Assembly: GCF_001517625.2 (NCBI RefSeq) | Contig: NZ_LN999828.1 | Span: 450,303 to 514,302, forward strand | From: Clostridium sp. AT4 | GTDB taxonomy: Bacteria; Bacillota; Clostridia; Lachnospirales; Lachnospiraceae | Length of the DNA: 64,000 bases | Direction: 5' to 3' | In this document: positions 14,604 through 22,826 of the stretch, one piece after another | Layout: every line of letters starts with the position of its first letter | How positions within the stretch are numbered: position 1 is the stretch's first letter | The notes under the pieces: generated by a model | Told to the model about the DNA's origin: nothing | What the model saw: only the letters and a program-made list of their open reading frames with translations | Database searches by the model: none | Translations under genes and position numbers: made by a program

Positions 14604-14632
14604 CTCTCTGGAAACAGGGGGCCTTTTTCTGT
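14604..14632 (+). terminator. Terminator after glnS
   Basis: GGCTCTCTG pairs with CAGGGGGCC (several G-U pairs) around GAAA, followed by TTTTT. Confidence 0.65.
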
Positions 14633-14654
14633 ACGTCCCTGATGAAAGGAGAAA

Positions 14655-16058
14655 ATGATGGAACTGATGGTGCCTATTGATAATCAGAGCAGACTTCCTC
14701 TGTATGAACAGATTTACCAATATATGAAGGAAGAGATACAGAGCGGGCGGATTTCTGCAGGAAGCAGGCTTCCTTCTACACGGATTCTGGCAGAAAATCT
14801 GAAGGTCAGCCGCAGTACCACTCAAATGGCTTATGAACAGCTTCTTTCTGAGGGGTATATCGAAGCGCTGCCCTGTAAAGGATACTTTGTATGCAGGATC
14901 GAAGAACTGGTTCGGGTGGAAAAAAACGCAGATGAGGAATTTGCGGAAAACAGGTCTGAAAAAGAAATGCCGTATGCTGTGGATTTTTCCACCAGAGGTA
15001 TTGATCTGGACAGCTTTCCTTTTAATACCTGGCGCAGGTTAAGCCGCAATACGCTGGTGGACGATAATAAGGAAATGTTTGTCGTGGGGGATCCGCAGGG
15101 AGAATATGAGCTCAGAGCAGCGATCCGCGATTATCTTCACTCGGCCAGAGGGGTAAGCTGCCGTCCGGAGCAGATCCTGGTTGGAGCAGGAAGCGAGTAT
15201 CTTCTCATGCTGCTGTCGCAGCTTTTGGGGAGAGAGACGGGAATTGCCCTGGAAAATCCAACCTATCGTCAGGCTTACCGGGTACTAAAGAGCCTGGGAC
15301 ATCTAGTTGTTCCCGTAAAAATGGACCGGTATGGCATGGATGTTTTGGATCTGGAACAGAGCAAAACTCAGGCTGCTTATGTAATGCCGTCCCATCAGTA
15401 TCCCACAGGGATAGTCATGCCTGTAAAGCGCAGACAGGAGCTTTTAAGCTGGGCTTACAGAGGAGAAAACAGGTATGTGATCGAAGATGATTATGACAGT
15501 GAATTCCGCTATAAAGGACGTCCGATCCCCGCACTTCAGGGCATGGACCAGGGGGGGAGGGTCATTTATATGGGGACATTTTCACGTTCCATTGCCCCGG
15601 CGATCCGCGTGGGATTTATGGTGCTTCCTGGAGAGCTCCTTTCAAGGTATCGGAGCCAGGCCGGATTTTATGCCTGTACGGTTTCACGGATCGATCAGAA
15701 GGTGCTGTATCATTTTATTACAGGCGGGTATTATGAGCGCCATTTAAACCGGATGCGGGCCGTGTATAAGGGGAAGCATGATGTTCTGTTAAGCGGCCTT
15801 AAAGAACTGGAAGATATGTTTTGGATCAGGGGAGAATATGCGGGGATCCATGTGCTTCTCACACATAAAGGGCAGATGCCGGAAAAAGAGCTGATCGAAC
15901 GGGCTGCCGGTGAGGGCGTACGGGTTTATGGCATGTCGGAAGCCGTGATAGGGGAAAATAAGGATCTGGTGCCGTCTACAGTGATTTTGGGATATGCCAA
16001 TTTAAAGGAAAAGGAAATACAGGAGGGCTGTATGCGTCTGGCAAGAGCCTGGAAATGA
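14655..16058 (+). CDS. MocR/PdxR-type regulator with altered PLP site
   Basis: 467 residues: GntR-type winged helix at about 8-78 (LYEQIYQYMKEEIQSGRIS, then LAENLKVSRSTTQMAYEQL) fused to a fold-type I aminotransferase domain (about 108-460). The PLP pocket is recognisable (NPTY 201-204, MPSHQYPTG 244-252, VIEDDYDSEFR 275-285), but the Schiff-base lysine of the usual GTFSK motif is Arg311 (GTFSRSIAP; codon CGT at 15585-15587). The protein would not form the normal internal aldimine. MocR proteins regulate vitamin B6 or amino-compound genes, usually adjacent and divergent; here glnS lies upstream and a MORN protein gene downstream, so the target is unclear. Confidence 0.88.
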   Translation: MMELMVPIDNQSRLPLYEQIYQYMKEEIQSGRISAGSRLPSTRILAENLKVSRSTTQMAYEQLLSEGYIEALPCKGYFVCRIEELVRVEKNADEEFAENRSEKEMPYAVDFSTRGIDLDSFPFNTWRRLSRNTLVDDNKEMFVVGDPQGEYELRAAIRDYLHSARGVSCRPEQILVGAGSEYLLMLLSQLLGRETGIALENPTYRQAYRVLKSLGHLVVPVKMDRYGMDVLDLEQSKTQAAYVMPSHQYPTGIVMPVKRRQELLSWAYRGENRYVIEDDYDSEFRYKGRPIPALQGMDQGGRVIYMGTFSRSIAPAIRVGFMVLPGELLSRYRSQAGFYACTVSRIDQKVLYHFITGGYYERHLNRMRAVYKGKHDVLLSGLKELEDMFWIRGEYAGIHVLLTHKGQMPEKELIERAAGEGVRVYGMSEAVIGENKDLVPSTVILGYANLKEKEIQEGCMRLARAWK

Positions 16059-16103
16059 GTACATGGACAGAGAGCCTGAGGAAAGCAGAGAAAGGAGCGC
16101 AAG

Positions 16104-16979
16104 ATGAAGAGAAAGGAACGATACAGGTTATGGGCTGCTGTTGCAGTGCTGTATGCAGTGGTGCTGCCGGTAAGCGGACTGATGGGAATGACAGAGAATC
16201 GCCAAAATGCCCGGATGCAAAGCGAATCGGTCAGAGAGGTGGAGCCGGTAAATAAGCAGGGCGCAGTGAAAGAGAATGAAGAAAATCCGACCGGTTCGGA
16301 GACTGTTTTTGGAGAACTAAGCCTTACGGCAGAGCAGCTTGACGCGGCAGAGGCGGTTTTTTCTTCCCTTGAAAGCCTGGATCTGGAACAGGCGGCCCGG
16401 CTCATGGACAGAGAGCAGGACGTTCTGGCAGGCCTGTTTTATGAGACAATGGGAGGAAAACGGTATCTGTACACACCATCTGGCTTTACTGCTCAGATCG
16501 AGGGAGAAGGAATGGTATTTACCATGCCGGGAACGGTATTTTATGGTTATTTTAAAGATGGAAAGCCCAGGGGGGAATGTCTGGCTCTTCAGTTTATCAA
16601 TGTAGACAGCCCCCGTTACAATTATTCCTATGGAATCTGGAGAAACGGCAGGATGACGGGCTATGGAAGCACAGGATACTGTTATTATGAAAATGTGCCT
16701 CAGGGAGAGATGGCTAAAACAGTAAAGCAGGGGAATTTTAAAAATGATTTATTAGAAGGGGAAATTTCCTATGAAACTACTGGTGCAGACGGAACGGTAT
16801 CCCACTGGTATATGGCGGCATCAGAAGGGGCGACAGTGATCGATACCCGCTGGACCTGGATGGAGGAGGAGAAAGAGTATCAGCTTATGTCTGCCGATGC
16901 CCAGAGCCATGGCTACTTCATTAGCGAGGAACAGGCTGGTCAAGTGATGTGGATGAACCTGCTGGGGTGGGAAGTATAA
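16104..16979 (+). CDS. Membrane-anchored or secreted MORN-repeat protein
   Basis: 291 residues. Residues 7-28 form one hydrophobic segment (YRLWAAVAVLYAVVLPVSGL) that acts as signal or anchor; an acidic, low-complexity linker follows to about 70. The C-terminal half has three or four MORN-like repeats: FYGYFKDGKPRGECLAL, YSYGIWRNGRMTGYGST and VKQGNFKNDLLEGEISY. AAAGGAG precedes the ATG. It starts 45 nt after the MocR gene and may be cotranscribed with it. MORN repeats commonly mediate binding; the partner is unknown. Confidence 0.7.
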   Translation: MKRKERYRLWAAVAVLYAVVLPVSGLMGMTENRQNARMQSESVREVEPVNKQGAVKENEENPTGSETVFGELSLTAEQLDAAEAVFSSLESLDLEQAARLMDREQDVLAGLFYETMGGKRYLYTPSGFTAQIEGEGMVFTMPGTVFYGYFKDGKPRGECLALQFINVDSPRYNYSYGIWRNGRMTGYGSTGYCYYENVPQGEMAKTVKQGNFKNDLLEGEISYETTGADGTVSHWYMAASEGATVIDTRWTWMEEEKEYQLMSADAQSHGYFISEEQAGQVMWMNLLGWEV

Positions 16980-16991
16980 GGGGAAAATAAA

Positions 16992-17020
16992 GGGACAAAG
17001 CCTGAAAATAGCTTTGTCCC
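16992..17020. terminator. Hairpin between convergent genes
   Basis: GGGACAAAGC and GCTTTGTCCC form a perfect 10-bp stem between the convergent genes at 16104 and 17031. T runs are weak on both sides, but the place suggests a shared terminator. Confidence 0.6.
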
Positions 17021-17030
17021 GTATATAAAC

Positions 17031-17693
17031 CTAAACCAGCGGCTCATCATCCTCAGTGAGAATGGTTCCCTCTTCATCTTCTGCAAGTTCCACTGAAACT
17101 ACATCCTCTGTTTCATCATCATCTTCTTCCGAAGAACCCCCATCTTCGGTCTCAGAAGGCTGTTTTTCCGCATAGACTGGTTCGGCATCCAGACGTTCAT
17201 AGTCATAGAGATCATCATCGTCTACATAATCGTCATCTAGGAAGCCGTCCTCCTCCATGTGTACCTCTTCGGGCTCATCCTCCTTTTCATGCTCCTCCTT
17301 CCATTCCTCTTTTTTTGACTTCATGGAATTCAGTGCTATATGTGCGGTGTCCACAGCGGCAGATACAGCCTCATGGGCCGTATCAGAGAACAGGCTTCCT
17401 GCGTCCCGGAGCACATTTTTTGTAGCCTGAGCCATATCCTTGGCAGCTACTTTAAATTCGTCTTTGCTGGAGGTAAGAGAAATATAATTGCGGTTTACTT
17501 TCGCTGATTCAAAGGTACTGTCTTCAGATCCATCTTTTTTTAATTCACTATCCTCATCTTCTTCAAATTCCCTGAAATCCTTTTCCAGCTCTTTGTGATA
17601 GGTCTTATACTGGAGTACATAGGAAACACCGGCTGCCACAGCTCCGGATACGGCGGCTAAAGCGACCAGTTTTCCCCAACCTTTTTTTGCCAT
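17031..17693 (-). CDS. Acidic single-pass membrane protein (YtxH-like layout)
   Basis: 220 residues. One N-terminal membrane helix (about 8-27, KLVALAAVSGAVAAGVSYVL) is followed by charged helical regions and an extremely acidic C-terminal tail (residues about 130-220, runs of Asp/Glu such as DGFLDDDYVDDDDLYDYE). The middle segment (SLFSDTAHEAVSAAVDTAHI) is helix-forming and reminiscent of YtxH/LEA-like membrane proteins. GAAAGGGGAA precedes the ATG. No enzymatic motif. Likely a cell-envelope or stress-related protein; true function unknown. Confidence 0.6.
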   Translation of the reverse strand: MAKKGWGKLVALAAVSGAVAAGVSYVLQYKTYHKELEKDFREFEEDEDSELKKDGSEDSTFESAKVNRNYISLTSSKDEFKVAAKDMAQATKNVLRDAGSLFSDTAHEAVSAAVDTAHIALNSMKSKKEEWKEEHEKEDEPEEVHMEEDGFLDDDYVDDDDLYDYERLDAEPVYAEKQPSETEDGGSSEEDDDETEDVVSVELAEDEEGTILTEDDEPLV

Positions 17694-17833
17694 ATAAATT
17701 CCCCTTTCTTTGATAAGTTGTCTGATTATGACTGTTTGCTATTATTGTAATACGAATGGGAAAAAAAATAAACATGAAATCATAAAAAAAATATTAAATT
17801 ACAGGAAAATCATCCAGAGAAAGAAAATTTTTA

Positions 17834-18652
17834 TCAGAATAAAACGGTTCTGAATTTTAAAGGCGGGATGCCCTCCTGTTTTTTAAAAAAGCTGATAAAA
17901 CTGGATTCTCCTCCAAAGCCGCATTGGCAGGCGATTTCGTGAACGGGAAGTTCGGTGGTTTTTAAAAGCTCTTTTGCTTTGGAAAGACGAAGAGACAGCA
18001 GGTATTCATAGGGCGGAACACCGGTCTGGCGTTTAAACTGTCTGGAAAATTGGGAAGGACTCAGGCTGACTGCCTTTGCCATATGTTCAACCGTTATTTT
18101 TTCGGAATAATGTGCCTTCATATAGCGGACCGCTGCAAAGGACAAACTGTTTTCTCCCTCAGAATCCATGGTTTCTTCAAACAGGCCTGTGATCAGTGTA
18201 TATATCCTGGAGGATAAGCGGCTGATGCTTATGGCTTCTCTGGCTTTTATAAGCTCAAAAAGCTCACAGATATGGGCAGGAATTACAGAAGCTGGGGAAA
18301 TAATGCAGCCTCTTTTGATCATGAGCTCCTCAAAAAGCTCTTTTGTATTGCTGCCGGAGATATGGAGTCAGTATGTTTCCAGATGATTGTGGGTGCAGTA
18401 CATGTGAGGTCCAAAGCAGTCTACCAGAGCGATTTCTCCGGCTTTTGCTGTGAGCTCACGTCCCTGATATAAAAAAGAAAAGGTACCGCGGACGATGTAA
18501 GCGATTAAAATACTGTCAAAGGAGCTACGGTCTATCCGGTATCCCCTGGTACAGTAAAAATGGCCTGCGCTTAAAGGGTAAAAAAAGAGCCTGGGATTAA
18601 AAGCGCCGGAATAGAAAAAAAGCTCGGATGACTGTAAGATACCTTTTTGCAT
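17834..18652 (-). pseudogene. AraC-family regulator interrupted by an in-frame TGA
   Basis: Two open segments in the same minus-strand frame (18652-18368 and 18322-17834) are separated only by a TGA at 18368-18370 and 15 sense codons without a start. Read through, they make one AraC regulator of about 272 residues: N-terminal cupin (residues about 1-95) and C-terminal double HTH (VEHMAKAVSLSPSQFSRQFK, IACQCGFGGESSFISFFKKQ). The stop falls in ETY*LHISGS, where AraC proteins usually have WxHFSG, so TGG to TGA is likely. It is divergent from the GH2 gene and presumably once controlled it. A sequencing error or readthrough cannot be ruled out. A minimal HTH-only protein from 18322 could still be made. 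Confidence 0.8.
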
Positions 18653-18802
18653 ATTCCTCCTACTCTGCCATACAGCAGGATTTTGAAATTATTCGGCGGT
18701 ATTTCAAAAGAAATTTCCACTGCTTCATTGTATACTAAAACAGAACAGGGGTCAATCAATCAGCCTGTGAATCTTTAAGTCTATATAACAGAGGTGGCAG
18801 AG

Positions 18803-20233
18803 ATGAAGTGTATTACAGAATTAAAGGATTGGGATTTTAAAATCCCGGAGCTTGGATTTGAAAAAAGAGTGACGCTTCCTTATACATGGAATGTGGAAAA
18901 TGAGCGGCCGGTACAGCTTTACAGAGGACCGGCAGAATATACAACAGAAATTGAACTGGATGAAATGCCATGGGACAGGGCAGTGCTGTATTTTGGTTGT
19001 GTATTTCATACGGCCAGGGTATTTGTAAACGGAATAGCGGCAGGAGGCCATACAGGCTCTGGATATACGCCCTTTGAGTTGGATATAACTGATTTGGCAG
19101 TACGGGGGAAAAACCAGATCTGTGTAGTCGCAGACAACAGTAAAAAAGAGGATATGCTCCCTCATGGACTGGATTATGACTGGGCGGATGACGGAGGGCT
19201 GCTCCGGGATGTATGTCTGATCCGGATGGAAAAGGACGATATTATGGAAATGAAAACAGGGTATGCCATTGAATCCATAAGCGGACAGACCTGCAGCGGT
19301 TATCTGGAGTTTTATATAAAAGGAACAGCGAAAGAGGCCCTGGTTCAGGTGTCGGAGTACAAAACCGGACACATAGTGCTGTCTGAAACGATCCATACAG
19401 ACACGCTGGTCCGTATCCCCTTTGAGGGCCTTAAGCTATGGGCGCCGGAACATCCCCAGCCAGAGCCCTTTGAGCACAGCAGAAAATGCCTGTCTCAGTT
19501 AAAACAGGCTGGCTGCGTATTTACCCGTTTCCACTGGCAGCAGGACAGAAAGATCCTGGACTGGTGCGATGAAAACGGACTTATGGTTCAGGAGGAGATT
19601 CCTTTCTGGGAACAGCCAAAGAAAGCCGGATCAGAGCAGCTTGCGCTGGCAAAGCAGCAGGCCGGGGAAATGGTGCATTATCACGGCAGCCATCCGTCCA
19701 TTATCTGCTGGGGCGTTGGAAATGAGCTTGGGGGAGAACTTCCGGAAACCATTGCGTATGTAAAGGAGATGTACCGGTATTTTAAAGAACTGGATAGCAG
19801 CAGGCTGGTGAATTATGTTTCCAATACGGTTTCCAGAGATGCAAATGTTGATTTGGATGATGCGGCCATGTATGGCGATATTGCCATGTGGAATGAGTAT
19901 CTGGGTCTCTGGCAGCCCTGTGAGGATGTAGAAGGGGTGCTCCGAAGGACGTATGATAAGTTTGGCGGTATGCCGTCCATGGTTACGGAATTTGGATTGT
20001 GTGAGCCAGCTTTTGAAGGGGGCGATGAGAGAAGGGCGCAGATTTTAAGAGAGCGGATCCCGGTATATAAAAGCCTCGAAAAAATGGCAGGCTATGTATG
20101 GTTTTCCTTAAATGACTATCGAACTCACTATGGGGAATATGGGGAGGGGAAAATGAAGCAGCGGATCCATGGGTCGACGGATCTGTATGGAAATGAAAAG
20201 CCTTCCTATGAGGTGTTCTGCGAAATTGAGTAA
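18803..20233 (+). CDS. Glycoside hydrolase family 2 protein with internal deletion
   Basis: 476 residues, started at the ATG with AGAGG 8 nt upstream. The N-terminal jelly-roll (RVFVNGIAAGGHTGSGYTPF) and the catalytic barrel are present with both GH2 glutamates: acid/base in GVGNELG and nucleophile in VTEFGLCEP. However, after KLWAPEHPQPEPF (about residue 215) the sequence jumps into the middle of the barrel (SRKCLSQLKQAGCVFTRFHW). The stretch that normally carries GFR, NGKPVFLRGVNRHED and barrel strand 1 is missing, about 60-80 residues, without a frame break. Probably beta-glucuronidase/galactosidase-like in origin and now inactive. The divergent AraC gene is also broken. Confidence 0.75.
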   Translation: MKCITELKDWDFKIPELGFEKRVTLPYTWNVENERPVQLYRGPAEYTTEIELDEMPWDRAVLYFGCVFHTARVFVNGIAAGGHTGSGYTPFELDITDLAVRGKNQICVVADNSKKEDMLPHGLDYDWADDGGLLRDVCLIRMEKDDIMEMKTGYAIESISGQTCSGYLEFYIKGTAKEALVQVSEYKTGHIVLSETIHTDTLVRIPFEGLKLWAPEHPQPEPFEHSRKCLSQLKQAGCVFTRFHWQQDRKILDWCDENGLMVQEEIPFWEQPKKAGSEQLALAKQQAGEMVHYHGSHPSIICWGVGNELGGELPETIAYVKEMYRYFKELDSSRLVNYVSNTVSRDANVDLDDAAMYGDIAMWNEYLGLWQPCEDVEGVLRRTYDKFGGMPSMVTEFGLCEPAFEGGDERRAQILRERIPVYKSLEKMAGYVWFSLNDYRTHYGEYGEGKMKQRIHGSTDLYGNEKPSYEVFCEIE

Positions 20234-20309
20234 AATGGCGTTGTTTTAGTCATATTTGAGTAAGCGGAGCTGTATGATCTAATGATACTTCACAAATATT
20301 TTAGAAAAT

Positions 20310-20322
20310 ATTAGCACTCAAC
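20310..20322. repeat. Left attachment core (attL) of element 2
   Basis: ATTAGCACTCAAC, identical to 28175-28187. Wider similarity: CTTCACAAAT lies 22 bp upstream here and 23 bp upstream on the right, and CTTG follows one base after both. Only the left half of a CIRCE site is present here. Confidence 0.75.
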
Positions 20323-20361
20323 ACTTGTTAGAAAGGTATGACTTTTGTCTTGTGTTATCTG

Positions 20362-20401
20362 ATGCTGTAGAGCCGTATTTACTGGGCTTTGCAGCATTTT
20401 T
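20362..20401 (+). terminator. Terminator just inside left end of element 2
   Basis: ATGCTGTAGAGCC pairs with GGCTTTGCAGCAT (13 bp with two G-U pairs), followed by TTTTTACTTTTT. It would stop host transcripts entering from the left. Confidence 0.65.
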
Positions 20402-20439
20402 ACTTTTTATCTGGGAGTGTCAAAATGTGTCAAAAGAAT

Positions 20440-20652
20440 TTAGAATGGTGTAGAAAATGGTGTAGTAATCGTCACTCTGAATCCCATATTTTTATAAGTA
20501 CCATGATCTGCCTTATATCCTGCTGAGGAACTATTAGGCGTTGGATATCTGCCAATGGTAGAGCAGCCACCAGGTGTTTCTGCAAGTGCGCTGAGCGGTG
20601 AGATTACCGCTAGCGCAAATGCGAGCGTAAATGCTACAAAACGCTTAATCAT
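20440..20652 (-). CDS. Small secreted protein with TYKN-x-GFR-x-T motif (element 2 cargo)
   Basis: 70 residues: signal peptide (MIKRFVAFTLAFALAVISPL, cleavage near ALAE), then about 45 residues with GTYKNMGFRVT near the C-terminus, the same motif as the 90-residue protein of element 1. Its ATG overlaps the stop of the secreted transglutaminase gene by 4 nt (ATGA), so the two products are probably made together. One Cys in the mature part. No family recognised. The last codons coincide with the left integrase arm-type repeats (20446-20465). Confidence 0.65.
   Translation of the reverse strand: MIKRFVAFTLAFALAVISPLSALAETPGGCSTIGRYPTPNSSSAGYKADHGTYKNMGFRVTITTPFSTPF
20446..20465. promoter_or_regulatory. 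Left pair of integrase arm-type sites, element 2
   Basis: TGGTGTAG at 20446-20453 and 20458-20465, 12 bp apart; the same pair recurs at 28062-28080. Confidence 0.6.
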
Positions 20653-21407
20653 CCTTTAAGTTCAGGATACTTAGCGCAAAGTGCATCCCAGGTAATAGTG
20701 CCATAACCTAGTGCCTCTGCGTCCTCCATTGTTATAAACACTTCCCTACCGGAAGCTGTAGTAACGCGTGTGAGGTTGCTTCCAGGATCAGGCATATCTC
20801 CGCCATCGGTGTAGGTAGTATTGAATGAGTTGGCTACAGTGTTAACATCAATTTCAGTAATGCTAGATCTGTACACATGATCACTCCATAAGGTTGTCGA
20901 CATCTTTAAAGAAGCATCTCCAAGTTTATCGTAGCTAGTGATGTCACTATAGTAATCAGTACCATTCAGAGTTACCTTGTTCCAGCCATGGGCATATCCA
21001 TAGGCATATCCAGTCTCGTAAGTACAAGGTATACCTGCTACCTGACACAGCGCCATAACACTGCGGGCGTAGTCTTCGCACACACCCTTGCCATCTCGAT
21101 AAGTGTAATTATCCACAAGTGTAGCGTATGTCTCATCGTATGTAATAGTATCACATACAATCTTAACAACGGCATCAAATTTATCCGTATCGGTAGTCAG
21201 TCCAGTAAGCTGCTCTCTATAGCCTTCTGCCCAGACTTCAGTGGCGACTAAAGATTCAGCTAACATCCAGTTTATACCACCATGATCCTTGGGATTGTAT
21301 GTATTTGGGTCGATATTCCATTTCATCGGTTCCGCAGCATAAGCTGGGATGATTGATGATGATGCGAGCATTACGGATAATGCTGTGATAATGATTCTCT
21401 TTTTCAT
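20649..21407 (-). CDS. Secreted transglutaminase-like protein with intact triad (element 2 cargo)
   Basis: 252 residues. Signal peptide 1-25 is identical to that of the element 1 protein. The transglutaminase core is clear: Cys110 in DGKGVCEDYAR, His140 in GYAHGWNKV and Asp155 in YYSDITSYD, the spacing of bacterial transglutaminase/protease superfamily proteins. The C-terminal part carries FITMEDAEALGYGTI. Such secreted proteins act as proteases, amidases or cross-linkers of peptides or cell-wall material; the substrate here is unknown. AAAGGAGG lies 8 nt before the ATG. It is translationally coupled to a small secreted protein and sits at the left end of the element, the usual place for cargo. 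Confidence 0.85.
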   Translation of the reverse strand: MKKRIIITALSVMLASSSIIPAYAAEPMKWNIDPNTYNPKDHGGINWMLAESLVATEVWAEGYREQLTGLTTDTDKFDAVVKIVCDTITYDETYATLVDNYTYRDGKGVCEDYARSVMALCQVAGIPCTYETGYAYGYAHGWNKVTLNGTDYYSDITSYDKLGDASLKMSTTLWSDHVYRSSITEIDVNTVANSFNTTYTDGGDMPDPGSNLTRVTTASGREVFITMEDAEALGYGTITWDALCAKYPELKG

Positions 21408-21423
21408 TTGGGTTTCCTCCTTT
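21334..21423 (-). repeat. Leader segment shared with element 1 (89 of 90 nt)
   Basis: Matches 3314-3403 except for one base. Covers ribosome site, start and signal-peptide codons. Confidence 0.92.
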
Positions 21424-21464
21424 AATTTTTAGGTAGTAGATTCATCAGAAGAATCCGTTGATTC

Positions 21465-22523
21465 TTAACCAATTTTGTCTGAACAAAATGAAAATAATTC
21501 TGAGGTCAATTTTTCCTGTTTTGTTTTAGATAACAGTATAAAACCAAATAGGCAATTAAATATAATTTCTAAATCTTTTTCAGAAAATTGGCTGAAATAA
21601 AATGCAAGCAATAGTAACTCATATTTAATTTCCTTTTTGGAGGTAGAAGGTAATTCGTCTACTATGGCATTATTACATTTGTAAAGCTTATGCTTAAAGG
21701 GCTTAATTACACATTCTACAGACTTATAATTTGAGGAATTAACTTTGCTTTTTATAGATGTTGGATCTAAGGAATCAGCTTTGTATTCTACAGGCTCATA
21801 ATATATATAATAATTTCTTAATTGAACCAATATGTTGAGTGTCGTCCATTTTTTAAAGCGGGATGGAATCGTAGCTGCTTTAAGGTGTTTTGTAATGAGT
21901 TTTTCTATATCCTTTTTCATATCAATGTCATCTGAAAACTCAGAAAAAGCCCAATTTAATGCAAGGGTAAATTCAAAGAACACATCGCCTTTATCGTCTT
22001 TATTGACATTAGCGTCTTTATCGTTTTTATTGACATTATCGGCAATTTTCTCAAGACAATAATAGGGAAAAGAATAATTGTTTATTGTTTCATTCCCTAG
22101 TTCATCAAATTCTTTAAGAAGAAGAGATTTTGCCGATCCTTGGAAAAAACGAAAGAAACTTGTCTCAAATCTCGCTACGCCTTCGCTTAGCTGGTTCACA
22201 CTCGTTGATATTTTTGAAATTTCTAAGTTGAGAGCCGTATTAGGATGAATGATACCATTTTCATTTAAATCCATTTGGCACTTGGTAAGAGCCTTTAATT
22301 CGTATTCACTGAGATCTAAGGCGCTTGCAAGCTTTTCAATAATTGAATTTGATAGGGGGGTCTGCCCATTCTTCCAACGATAGTATGTTGCTTGATGAAT
22401 TTCTAATTTAGAATAGACATCATCTAGTGTAATATTCCTATTGTTTCTTTCCCTGGTAAAAACTTGAAAAAGGGTATTTGTAAAATCCTGGGAGTAAGTT
22501 TCTAACTTTTGTATGTCATGCAT
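21465..22523 (-). CDS. Large HTH protein, probable element regulator (element 2)
   Basis: 352 residues. N-terminal HTH at about 20-75 (RNNRNITLDDVYSKLEIHQA, TYYRWKNGQTPLSNSIIEKL, DLSEYELKALTK), followed by about 270 residues of unknown, mostly helical sequence. In the middle, a 27-nt tandem duplication (21990-22043) encodes two copies of NVNK-x-DK-like residues. Position, orientation and size match the 360-residue protein of element 1. It is divergent from the replication/transfer operon and is likely its repressor. No protease or sensor domain was recognised. Confidence 0.6.
   Translation of the reverse strand: MHDIQKLETYSQDFTNTLFQVFTRERNNRNITLDDVYSKLEIHQATYYRWKNGQTPLSNSIIEKLASALDLSEYELKALTKCQMDLNENGIIHPNTALNLEISKISTSVNQLSEGVARFETSFFRFFQGSAKSLLLKEFDELGNETINNYSFPYYCLEKIADNVNKNDKDANVNKDDKGDVFFEFTLALNWAFSEFSDDIDMKKDIEKLITKHLKAATIPSRFKKWTTLNILVQLRNYYIYYEPVEYKADSLDPTSIKSKVNSSNYKSVECVIKPFKHKLYKCNNAIVDELPSTSKKEIKYELLLLAFYFSQFSEKDLEIIFNCLFGFILLSKTKQEKLTSELFSFCSDKIG
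21990..22043. repeat. 27-nt tandem duplication in the HTH gene
   Basis: Two adjacent 27-nt units (21990-22016, 22017-22043) differ at four positions and keep the frame. Confidence 0.8.
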
Positions 22524-22826
22524 GGTTTAAATGTTCCTTTGCCTTTTCATACTTATTTATTCTTATAATATCATAAGGATATTTTATATTCAATTGATAT
22601 TCACAAGAATTTGGTTCTTTGCAATATAAGTAAAATCCGATTATAGAAATTATGTGGAATTATCAGGAGGGCGCAAGTTCGCTATAATGGACACATAAGT
22701 TGATCAGCTTACAGCACATTGAAAATCACATAGCAACAAAAAACACCGTAGAGGCGGCGAAGTGATCGCGATGACCATGAGAGCGCACCAAGCCTCGTTA
22801 GGAAATTATAGGAAGGAAGCAATATT
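22524..22826 (+). promoter_or_regulatory. Divergent control region and leader of element 2 operon
   Basis: 303 bp without a gene. For the plus strand, TTATCA (22660-22665) and TATAAT (22683-22688) are 17 bp apart, a likely promoter for the operon starting at 22827. The 138-bp leader contains GAGGC (about 22751) and GCCTC (about 22793), which could close a larger fold around GC-rich sequence. AGGAAGGAAG lies before the first ATG. Confidence 0.55.

Noticed and set aside
18322-18370. Frameshift or selenocysteine TGA in the AraC gene
   Set aside because: The two halves are in the same frame, so it is not a frameshift. AraC proteins do not use selenocysteine and the position favours tryptophan.
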